A stretch of DNA of 64,000 bases, taken from NCBI GenBank assembly GCA_907164885.2, contig OU015493.1, forward strand, positions 49,639,390 through 49,703,389, given 5' to 3'. The stretch is from Dolomedes plantarius (taxonomy: Eukaryota; Arthropoda; Arachnida; Araneae; Dolomedidae). Numbering within the stretch: position 1 is the first letter of the stretch; every line of letters begins with the position of its first letter. Positions 54,250 through 64,000 of the stretch are shown here, in pieces. The notes under the pieces are model-generated. The model did no database searches and was not told where the DNA came from. It worked only from the letters and a program-made list of their open reading frames with translations. The position numbers and the translations under genes were made by a program.

Positions 54250-56600
54250 AAATAATTCCATTATTAAGACTCTAAAACATTTCGGATATTTAGCTTAATA
54301 TGGTAATCGCGTCTAATGTATGAGCTCATCTGTATATATCAAAATCTGACATACCTCTTATATTTTTATGCAACAAAGGTACGATCCCAAGAAATTTACG
54401 TAGCTTTTAAATAACAATCATTTCATGGCACAGCAGGAAATGTATTAGAAACTATAGCTCTCTTGGTGTTGAAACTATATTTTGTTTTCATATGTGGCCG
54501 ACACACTGATAAGAGATGCTAATTCAGCAATAAATCTTGTGTAATCAAGAGGTATCAATGCTTGAAATCAAATCTGATAATCAAATCTGCTTGTAATCAA
54601 ATTTGATAGTTAAAAATTTATGAAACAGTGATAATACCAATTTAAATCAGTGACTAAAGAGGAGATTTATTAAATTAAACTTTTTGGGACAAAGATGAAG
54701 GAATGAAAGAGGTAATTTAAAAATTCGTATCATAGGAGTGTACTCTACATATACATATAATTTCTTTTTTTCCGGTAAAGAATTCTTTTAGAAATAAGAT
54801 GAGAAATTATTTCTTTTTCTATCGGACACCTCTACCATTGTGATATTTTTCACGGTCTTATATAATGTAACAACTTAAAGTTTACCTTTTCCAGGTTTAT
54901 AAAGGTTAATTGCTACGAAAAAAAAATAAATTATTGTTACACCCGTCTTTTCTAAATTTATGTGGAATAATATGCTAAATTATGTATAGTGAATATCAGC
55001 TTTAATAGTATATTAAAAAAATTGTTTTTAGGTACAAGGAAAACAAATAGATATTCTCATTAATAAAATGCATTTACAGCTTCATTATTAAATATAGTAA
55101 AGCAATAAGCATTATATTTTTATTGGAACCCTTTCTTGCCTATATATTTTATTCCCTGCCTGAAGTCCCTGCCTATATATTTTATTTTAATTTATGAATT
55201 TTTTGTTAAGGAATCCATTTCTTCAATTTAGACTCAAAGAACTAAGCTATAGGTAGCCAAAACATATTCCGAAATTAGAAGAACAGAATTAATTTAAGCG
55301 CAGTTTGTAATTTAATTTTTTGCCCACACACTGGGAATTTTTTCCTATAAAAAGTAGTTTTCTCAGATCGCAACCGAAGTTTCAACGTACTGGGCCTAAA
55401 AAAAGAGAAATATTAAAGCGTTTTCTGTAATCCCATCCAGAAACTAAATCACAGAGATGACATCATTTCGTGACATAATTCCTGTAATGATTCCTCATCT
55501 CTGTGTGTCCCAGTTGCAGTTACCAGAGTCCTAATCAGCGTCACAGACAATTATATGCTCATTAAAATATTGATCCCCAGACCAGTCGAAACCGCCTATG
55601 AGTATATGTTGGAAAACCATTTCTCGGACTTGAAAGTCCATATAAATCAGGTTGGTTTAAAATCTGATATTTCAAAAGTAGAACTTGTGCGTATGGGGGC
55701 TGTGAGCATGTGAACTGTACACATATATATATTTTTTTCGCGAAACATGTTTTTCAAATGAGTTGCATTTCATACATTTTTGTGAACACATCTACAGAAT
55801 ATTTGAGGTTATAAAAATGGTTATACTTTAAAGGTTATACTTTAAAGATAAATATATATATAAGGAAAACTGAATGAATGATTTAACTGATATTTTAAAA
55901 ACTATGTTACAGTTATAGGGTAATCGCAATTTGTAACGAACTGAGTTTGATTTTTTTCTTACATGTTTTTCTTATATAAGATAAAGCTCAATTCTCTAAA
56001 GGAAAAATTATTGTCTTTTAAATATTTTAATTTTTTTTTCAAATACATTATTTTTAATCCCAATGTTATATCTTTTTTAAACTATTCCTATGCACGAAAA
56101 TAGGATAAGAAAAATACAGAGAGATAATATGGAGTAGAGTACAGCAAAGGCCTCAAAAACCCAAACATGCTTTAAATTTTGAATTTCAAACTACTTCATA
56201 TCGAAATTTTAAAATGTTCAAGTTATTATCATATGTATAATGGTTTTATATCTACTCTCAAAGAAGGGGAAAAAGTTATACGGGAATAAGAGTAAATAAA
56301 ATATAACTTTTATCCCAGACCCCATAAAACACCCATTTGATCTTCGGAATAATTGTTCTGTAGGCACGAAAAATTGAGTCGTTATTTAAGTCTTGATGTA
56401 GTAATAATATATTTTAAAAATTTAACTGCGCACGTTATCTATTAATTATTATTTTCACAGACATAATTTCACTGTGGTTTCGTATTGAATCGTTTATATC
56501 AGAAACCCGTAAACAGATATTTTGGGGGAAATTTTATTTCTTTACAGAATCAGGGACTGTGCTATCGTAACCGCATATTTTTGTACTGAAATCGACCAAC
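54250..56600. other. A+T-rich intergenic DNA, nothing recognised
   Basis: tgcctatatattttatt occurs twice near 55140 and 55168. No supported genes. Confidence 0.45.
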
Positions 56601-56865
56601 TACCATTCTCCTTTTAGGGGTTACTCTTGACAGTGCATATTAAATTTAGTGCAGAAACCCGAGAACGACATCAGATAGCGTGTTTCTAAAGTAAATCTAA
56701 CTTTCATCCTGCTTTCAAAGCTGTGCTGTTGACAACAGTGGAGTTGCTTTTGCTTTTCGTTTTGGGGTTGAACTTTTGTGCTGTGGGTATAATTTTATTT
56801 AAACTTTATTTATTATTGTTATTGTGCAGTTTTACTTAGTGCTTTATGATAGTTTGTTTTGTAAA

Positions 56866-57675
56866 ATGGCTAGTAGTAGTTCTAAAGACGAACTTCAAAC
56901 GAAAAGGAAACTTGGTATTACAAATGAAGAGGACTATGCACGAAATTTTATGCGAAAAGCAAGGGTGAAAGGTGAAGGCTACAAAAGCAATAAATGAACA
57001 CGGTTCCATCAAATTCTGTTCCTGATGAGATAATGTGCAAATATCCAGGTAAATGCAGTTTATCTATTGCTGATGAAACAAAAATTCAGATATGGAATTC
57101 TTTTTATTCGTTAGATAATAAAAACAATCAAGATACATATTTACAAACATTCGTAGAAGTAAGAGAAATTAAGCGTATAGTTTCAAGTAAAACACCGTCC
57201 TCAAATACAAGAAATAAACCATTGTACAGTAATAAGATCAATGGTGTTCTCAAGTTTGCAAAGTTGTATTTTTTACAAATCCATGGGATTTCTCGTGACC
57301 GAGTTGAAAAACTAACTAACATATTGGTTAAGAATAAAACACCTGAAAGGACATGGAACATCTGGAAGATATGTCCCCCAAAACTAAGAATATCATTCAA
57401 AGTCTCATATTACACACAATTTGAATTCAACGAATCTAACCAAGGAAACGTTGATGTTAACCAATTAATTGAAAGCGGCAGGTCTTCAACGTTCAAACTA
57501 TAAAAGTACATTATGTTTCTGAACTCCCAACGGTAAGAGCGTACGCTTCTGCAAAAGTACCGATCAATAACAAAAAAATTGATGACCTGAAGAAGATAAG
57601 TATTTATACTATAGGGTATGACATTCTACGATGGACGACTAAGGAAGCGGAGTTCAATGTAGAAAAGGAATATTA
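56866..57675 (+). pseudogene. broken gene of an uncharacterised, probably transposon-encoded arthropod family
   Basis: The ATG at 56866 opens MASSSSKDELQTKRKLGITN, EEDYARNFMRKARVKGEGYK and stops at 56996. An overlapping frame (56994-57503) carries a CKYPGKCSLSIADETKIQIW pattern, FYSLDNKNNQDTYLQTFVEV, REIKRIVSS and AKLYFLQIHGISRDRVEKLT. After another frame change comes VPINNKKIDDLKKIS. The order (basic start, C..C...I...R..I...F..L...NQ..YL, IHGIS..RV..L, then PI..KK..DL) resembles a multicopy arthropod family that I believe is transposon-borne. The function is not known to me. The usual central part between the last two blocks is much shortened, so this copy is deleted and inactive. Family memory is uncertain. 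Confidence 0.5.
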
Positions 57676-57679
57676 AGAT

Positions 57680-59420
57680 GAGTAGGTTGACAGAGAGAAA
57701 GCAGAATAGGATGAGAGTCAAGTTTTTTTTTTTGTCTTTTTACTATAGTATTAATTTTTAGCTTTTTAACGTTCAATTTTGCCTTCAAATTAAAAAATAT
57801 ATAGATTATAACATTGCATTCATTTTTAAAAATCCTAATAATACAACAAAATGAGGAATTTAGCCTTACAAACCTTACGTTTTAAAAAAAGTATTTTACT
57901 GTAGAAACCCACTAACTGCAAATTTCTTTTTAATTTTTTTAAACATAAAAAAATTATAAGTTAATATTAGCATTATAAGGTATTTACAGGCAGCATGCAT
58001 TTCAAGAAGATATTAACTAATGCTATAAATTTTTTAAGCCAAACTCTATAATATTATCAAAAATAGAATGGTTTTCTTTGTTTCCCAAAAATTTGAAAAA
58101 GCGCACTAAACAAGTATCTAAAGTAAACGATTTAATTCATATTCATTATAATTTAACTATGATTTTTAATTTACGTAATATCATATAAGAATAGTTGGTA
58201 TACGTTATAACAAAATAATCTTATTGTGATTTTGAATTTATATGATATTTGTACTCTGAATTTATATTTTCATATAAATCTTTTAGTTATCATATTGGTG
58301 CATTAATACCTTTACCCCAGTTTTAAATGCTCTTCTACCTGCATGCTTAATCACCTTAATAACAAGATTACTTCATTCAGGTCCATAAGAAACACTTTAC
58401 GGAGAAGCTTGACAGCGTTTACATACAATTTCTGTAAGACTGATAAGTCTTTAAATATCCTATAAGGGTAATTTCCTTTGAATATTACACATTTTTAAAC
58501 ATTTTTTTCGTTTCTCTTGGAGAACTGGGGCGTCAACAAATAACCCCCAAAATGTTTACTTCTTACGGGTATTTATCTACCAAAACTTTAATTTTTTTTA
58601 AATTTCTGTGCTGAATCATTTTATAAGAAAATTAAGTAATCAAATTTCTTTTAAAATTAAAATTCAAGAAAGTTATATGCCATAAATATTATTTAAAGAT
58701 AAGATTTCATTTCATTACGTCGGAAACCTTAATAATTTTATACATGAAACTATAAAAATTATTTCAGATTCCCTTTCTAAAATCCACCGGATTTATCTTC
58801 CTTTATTTTACGATTCAAAACCTGCTGATCAATCACATCAACGCTCCAGTGAAACTAGTTTACTCTTGAAAATAGAAAAAATAAAAAAGATGTTGTATCG
58901 CAGTCTTTTCCGCACCAAGGAGTCCGATAAAGCTCTAAAAGTTTGCATTCGGGAACATAGCCACGTCTTGTTTTCTCCCAGATTTTATATAAAACGAAAA
59001 ATATCGCCAAGCGCGGAGTCGTTTAGGATTTTAAAACTATGGTTGAGAAATTTTGATAAGGAGCACAACATTTAATGAAACAATTTTAAATCAGTAAACT
59101 TTTTAATCTTTTTTTATGTTTTCAACTGTAATGTTTGTAACTAAATTGACTTAAGTGAATTAATTTTAGGAAAGAAGTACTTTGTCTACAAAGGGGTTTA
59201 TAAATTCAAGGCTGTATTTGCCTTCTAAACAGAAATTGAAACAATTTCTCCACTCGGGTATAAAATACTAGCTAAAAATCCCTGCCATGTGCGGAATAAA
59301 TTAGTATCGGGAATTATGTAATTAGGTTAATTTAGTTTAAATTAACTTTAGCAGCAATGTGCTAAAATTCCTCAGAGAACCATGCTCCCACATTAAATAT
59401 GGGTCTTAAATTTTTTAGAT
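57680..59420. other. A+T-rich intergenic DNA, nothing recognised
   Basis: A 69-codon frame at 58866-59075 has somewhat coding-like composition but no motif that I know. Confidence 0.4.
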
Positions 59421-59423
59421 TTA

Positions 59424-59625
59424 TCTGGAGGTGCGGGGTCAAGTGTTCCGGTCTCGTCACTTGACTCGGTTTAAAAATTATGGGACCTGCCCTAAGGGGG
59501 GGGGGGATGCTGGTCCACATATACGGTGCTCCCAGAAAAGTGCCAGAAAAACCGCGGTGTCATATGGCAGTAAGGATAATGTCCAAGAAACCGGTTGCTG
59601 CATTGGGAGAGAGAATTTTTTTTTT
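59424..59625 (+). mobile_element. SINE family S1, copy 2, worn tRNA head
   Basis: gatgctggtccacatatacg, gtgctcccagaaaagtgcca, gaaaaaccgcggtgtcatat and gctgcattggg align with the body of the SINE at 36381. The head (ggaggtgcggggtcaagtgt) keeps only traces of the A box. A G-run of 12 at 59498-59509 is a likely site of length error. Confidence 0.7.
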
Positions 59626-59639
59626 AGATTTTAGGGATT

Positions 59640-60125
59640 TAAGCTCCTATTTTATACCCCTTACAGGTTGAGTTTTTAAAAAGCTTTCTTTGTAAGCACT
59701 TAGGACCTTAGCGGAGCCACGTTGAAAATTTCCTAACTCTAGACCTTGTGTTTCAAGTGATATAGTGATCTGATAATTAATCAGTGTTTTAGTTTGTGGT
59801 CTAAACCTCTTTTAATCCCCTTAAAATGTGGTTTTTTTTTTTAAGATTTCTTAGTGAGTACTTACGTCCTTAGCGAATACCTTTAGATCCCTGCCAAATT
59901 TCAGTTTCATAGGACTTATGGTTCCAGAGATACGGTTATAAGTCAGTCAATGTTTTATTTTGAGGGTTTCGGCCCTTTTTAACTCACTTTGGATTTTTGA
60001 AAAATATTATTTATTAAACAACTTGGAGTCTTAAAGAAACCACCATACAAAATTTCAGCTTCTTAAAACTTATGGATCGAGAGATATAGTGAGTTAGTGA
60101 GCGAGTGGTATTTGGTTTTTATAAA
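59640..60125 (+). repeat. three diverged ~165-bp tandem units
   Basis: Each unit has a lysine-codon-like a-run, tt.gt..g..cttacg.cctta, aaatttcagtttc-like, aggacttatggttcc-like, gagatatagt, a tcagt/gagtgagt phrase and ttttagttt/ttttattttg. The last unit (caccatacaaaatttcagct) resembles the tail of family-B repeats. Probably the 3' part of an old LINE or SINE. Confidence 0.6.
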
Positions 60126-60129
60126 TAAA

Positions 60130-61016
60130 TAAAGGTTACAGGGATAAATAATTTTCCTTAAACGTTGGTTCATTACGGAAGTTCGTCCCATTCTCTAAAC
60201 GCAAAAATTTATACATTCCCAATCATTTTATCTAGAATACTGACTATTAATTTGTGATTGTGAACGATCCGGTCATTTTTTAAAAGATATTATCTTAAAT
60301 GTTTCGTTTTTTCTATAAAGGTACAATCATTTTTTAATGTCATGCACTATAAAAACTCTATCATCTTACACCATTCTTAAATTTTAATATATCAGATCAA
60401 AATCTAATTTAAAAAATGAAATATGCCTATGTATTTTATGTACATAACTTACCATGCACTTATTTAATCAAAAAATTAGTTTTTTGAAAATTGAAAATAT
60501 GTATTTTCCATTTTTTTGATTTTTATAAAGTTAGTTAAACATTAAGTCTCATACAATAGCATATGTTATATAAATCATCATATATCATAACGCATCGTGT
60601 ATAAATCTCATATCAAAACTTAGACAAACCCAGATTTCATCTATAAAGAGTAAGATATTTTTATTCTGAGACTCGGTTTTTTTTATAAAAGTTGTTACAT
60701 CGAATCTTTGCATTACTCTAACTTCTAAACAAGTAAGCCATTTGTAAACATTTTATTCAAAATTTAAATCTATAATCACATTTCCTATAGGAATCGGAAC
60801 TTATATTTATTTATAAAAGTATCATGTTTATTTAAAAAATAATAAAAGATAGTTTTTATCGTTCCAGATTGTAGCCCTAAAAATGGATTCCGTTGAACAG
60901 TCTAAGTTTTATTACTTATATACGAGTGACATTTCTTTAGAGCATGATGTATAATTCCGTATCATTACTCATATATGAAGATTCATATATTAATATGTTT
61001 AAAACATTATTCTGAT
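60130..61016. other. A+T-rich intergenic DNA, nothing recognised
   Basis: No supported features. Confidence 0.45.
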
Positions 61017-61051
61017 ATATATATATATATATATATATTGAGAGAGAGAGA
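61015..61051. repeat. short (TA)n-(GA)n tract
   Basis: About 13 TA units followed by gagagagagaga. Confidence 0.9.
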
Positions 61052-62078
61052 GTCAGCTTCAGCTACATTTCGTCAGAAAGATACAGTATTTTTATAAAAG
61101 GAATAATTTACAACTTTTTTTCCAAAAAAAGGCATATTTTTTCTTGATTTAACCACATAAATATATTTCAGACCTGAAAAATTTAATTCCAAAATCTATT
61201 AATGTTGCTGTTCAGTTGATAGCTGATAAAAAGAATTATTTTACCAAACTTCCAACAACTTTTTTTTTCTTCTCTCTTCAATCTTTTTTTTATTTTCTTT
61301 ATAAGTACATTCTTTTGTTGTTGCTTTTTCTGACACAGTTAAAAAAACTACTATTTTTTTTTATCCCGTACTCTTTTGTAACATTTCAATTTTTATTATT
61401 TATAAACAGAAGATATTTCAGTAAAACATTTTGTATTAAAGACTTCCAGGTGTTGAACAACACGAATATTTATTGAGAATTAGAAAAACAAAATATATCA
61501 CAACGGACTGAGATGCCCTACTCGGCGATCCCAGCAAAGTTCCTGGTACATAACTGGTTCCTCGTCCTAAATACAACTTAAAAAACGTATTCCATCATAT
61601 TGACTGAAGATCTACCGAAGTTGCCATCTTCAGTTATTGTAAAGTATCAATAGCACAAAATATAGTATGAAGCACGCAAACAATCGCAGGTGCAGGAACT
61701 AAGCAAATATAATATTATGTCACACTGGTATAAATGTGTATAAACGTCATATTGGTAGGCTGAATTTCAAACATCACAACATATATATGTATGTAATAAT
61801 AACACCCCATCCGTATTAATTATCCTATACTAATAAGAACGTCCCACCAATTTTAATTCTTATTCATGGATTCTATATTTAAATATTGTATTTATTATTA
61901 CTTAACTTCTCGATTTTTCTGCTTGACGCCGAGGTGTCGCTGGACATATTGCACCAAAGATAATCACGTGGACAAATGAAACTAAATTTGTTCTGGGCTA
62001 GTGTGACTGTTGAACTTCGCACTTAGAGATTGGATATGGTTTGAACTAGCCATAATCCATTTTTTTCTCCTATTCCCC
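61052..62078. other. intergenic DNA, nothing recognised
   Basis: The segment from 61500 to 61700 is somewhat richer in G+C but has no identifiable motif. Confidence 0.4.
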
Positions 62079-62081
62079 TAA

Positions 62082-62266
62082 GGACCTGTTCACATAGGAG
62101 TCCGTGCGTTGCGTTAAGGAAAAGATGACGTTGAGATGAAAATAAACCAATCATAGGCCTCCAAACGATTAGCAATGAAATTTTTAACGCCTATGATTGG
62201 TTTATTTTCGTCTCAACGTCATCTTTTCCTTAACGCAACGCAACGGACTCCTATGTGAACAGGCCC
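62082..62266. mobile_element. PIF/Harbinger-type hairpin MITE with TAA target duplication
   Basis: A near-perfect inverted repeat: the arm 62082-62158 (ggacctgttcacataggagt ...) pairs with 62189-62266, with about 30 bp between. TAA lies at 62079-62081 and 62267-62269. Three-base TWA duplications and GGRCCTGTTCAC-like ends fit the PIF/Harbinger superfamily. Total 185 bp, non-coding. Confidence 0.9.
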
Positions 62267-62435
62267 TAATAGTTGCGGTGTTCTGTGTATGCCTCTGTCA
62301 AGTAACGCTTCCGGAGCGACCGCATCACAAATATATCAGCGTATATATCTCACGTGCAAAAATACAATAATAAACAGAAATTAAAAACACCAAAATCGTT
62401 TGTTTAACAGATTTGTAGGTTAAGTTAATTGTTAT

Positions 62436-62615
62436 TTAATGCACGTGTATACAGCTTTAATTCATGAAAATAAAAAATAAAAAATTCTGAAACGCGATTG
62501 CAGCGCTGCCTACCGGTTCCAATTATTCCAATTATTGAATACACGTGTATACATCATTAAAATTCATGAAAATAAAAAAATTCTGAAACGCGATTGCAGC
62601 GCTGCCTAAATAGAC
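62436..62615 (+). repeat. 100-bp direct repeat, two units
   Basis: cacgtgtatac at 62442 and 62542, each followed by attcatgaaaataaaa and ttctgaaacgcgattgcagc then gctgccta. The G+C-rich core is almost unchanged. Confidence 0.88.
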
Positions 62616-62619
62616 TGCA

Positions 62620-64000
62620 AAATTTTTTTGCGCGTGAGTAATTTGTATGATTTTTTAATCTGATTTTCTTTAGTTTATATATTTTATTTTTGCTTAATAT
62701 ATTTATACATAGCATATTTATAGCATATTAGCTAGATTGTGCAAGTCGGATTGAAAAATCAGCAGCAAGCATGCTTTTTTTCCCAGAAGACGTTTTTTAA
62801 AATTATAGACTCGGATTTTTACAACATTTTTAAATATAACATCGGATAGAAAAACAGCTAATATTCTGTAAAAATTTCTAATATTTTAACAAGTTTATGT
62901 ACCTTTTTTTATTGGAACTGTTCAATTATTTACCATCAAGTTTTGATGGGTACTATCTAGTTTATAAATATGTAAACATCTTCCAACTTCTTTTATTTTT
63001 TATGTTATATTAATCGGGTAAATAACTAACATGTGTACAAAGTCTAAAGTCTACCGTTCAGCCCGAAGTTATATGGCCTTGTTAAACTGACAACCCATCG
63101 TTCCACAGCAGTCCGGCCAGGAGAGCGTCCGCTGGAATTCCAGCCAATGCGAATCAAAAGACCTAGCCGCCGAATAAGGGCCTAAAGTGTCCCAAGCCTC
63201 AAATTTTAACAATATAATAAATTCAACCAAAGAATGACTTAGCTGTACTAAAGAGAGCCTAAGGCCGAGAAAAAACTCATAAAAATTATTTACTAGTACT
63301 GAGTATGTAGACATCACTATGCCGCCTACGTTTCCAATCCTTTCGAATACTTTACTATTGAAAAGAAATCTAAAGACCAAAACTTTAGTATAACAAAAGA
63401 CAGCAACTTGCTATCCAACATGAAAAAGTTTTACAACTTGCTTTTTCTAAAGACACTCACATATGCAAAGATGTAAGCAAAGCTAATATATTACTAAAAT
63501 CACTTTCAAGTACAATACACCTGGATTTCACTTTTCCTATACACTTTTTGTAAGCATAATGCAATCATTTAAGAAATATAGAATAAAACTCCTTCAATAG
63601 CAATTGCAATATTAGAAATATTGTAACACAGATTGCCTTTCCATAGTTACAAAGTTCAATGCAAATTGCAATTTATATATAATCACAGTTGCCTAACAAT
63701 TACAATGAATATCGCTCTTTACCTCTAAATTCAGTACATTATACAATTAATGCCCTTCGCATTAAGTGTGACAACATTAAATGGATGGAATCTGTTACAT
63801 TGCCCGAGAATCACCCCTATGTATCTCGCTATTAGCCATAACAGTGGAGCGAGCGTAGCGAGCCTAGGGGCCTAGTATATCTTTAAAATACTATTAACAT
63901 ATTGTTCGCATAACAGTGCTTACTATAACAGCCTACTGACATCCCAGTAGGGCCTTATATAATAGCCAAAAATGTTCTTCTTAAGTGACTCAACTTGAGT
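62620..64000. other. intergenic DNA, nothing recognised
   Basis: A 103-codon minus-strand frame (63069-63380) has no known motif. The phrase gagcgagcgtagcgagccta at 63847 is a short G+C-rich repeat of unknown meaning. Confidence 0.4.

Noticed and set aside
63069..63380. 103-codon minus-strand frame
   Set aside because: No recognisable motif. The G+C-richer piece at 63100-63190 gives stops in other frames and no known transposase pattern.

Overview
The window is eukaryotic, strongly A+T-rich repeat DNA. I recognise no bacterial, plasmid or host single-copy gene, and no intact coding gene of any kind. The mixture points to an arthropod: Tc1-like and mariner-like transposases, a DUF4817 helix-turn-helix transposon, pogo/Tigger, piggyBac and hAT-type ends, a Jockey/CR1-type LINE, tRNA-derived SINEs and long (TA)n tracts. 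The transposase wording looks most like what I know from spiders, so an arachnid is my best guess (inference, moderate to low confidence).

Layout. 0-5.7 kb: a degenerate ~205-bp tandem repeat runs into a 922-N assembly gap; a DUF4817 transposon head leaves the gap on the minus strand; two pogo/Tigger-type ends follow, then a complete but broken Tc1 element at 4193-5611 set between (TA)n tracts. 6-13 kb: exact-period minisatellites (106 bp x5 and 62 bp x3), a ~365-bp direct duplication, and a short TA-flanked Tigger element at 11492-12300 with a transposase tail. 13-19.7 kb: a TTAA-flanked MITE, a second DUF4817-type remnant, a broken Tc1 relative, an LTR-retroelement remnant with retropepsin motifs and a tRNA-Ser-like primer site, and a piggyBac head. 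19.9-23.6 kb: a Tc1 element with matching ends 3.7 kb apart, enlarged by about 2.3 kb that contains an 87-bp x3 repeat. 24.9-32.4 kb: another copy of the first MITE, a third TTAA MITE, then a nested stack in which a ~4-kb LINE (27578-31591, 22-bp target duplication) lies inside a minus-strand Tc1 element.

33.5-40.2 kb: a second copy of a ~520-bp dispersed repeat, a Tigger element at 35634-36675 carrying a SINE, an alternating A-B-A-B higher-order repeat at 36.93-37.95 kb, an element with CACTGCC ends, and a second type of SINE. 41-48 kb: a fold-back MITE with ~224-bp arms abutting a repeat with a Helitron-like end; a shorter copy of that repeat lies at 47.3-48.0 kb; between them is a mariner transposase tail. 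49.8-52.5 kb: a Tigger-like MITE and a hAT-type element full of CAATTACA-rich repeats. 53.9-64 kb: the reverse copy of one SINE family, a broken gene of what is probably a transposon-encoded arthropod family, a copy of the other SINE family, a small near-perfect hairpin MITE with TAA target duplications at 62082-62266, and featureless DNA.

Nothing here acts as an operon or pathway. What ties the window together is repeated insertion of TA- and TTAA-targeting DNA transposons, nesting of elements, and local tandem expansion. The recurrent junction of (TA)n tracts with the termini of TA-duplicating elements is the most coherent pattern.
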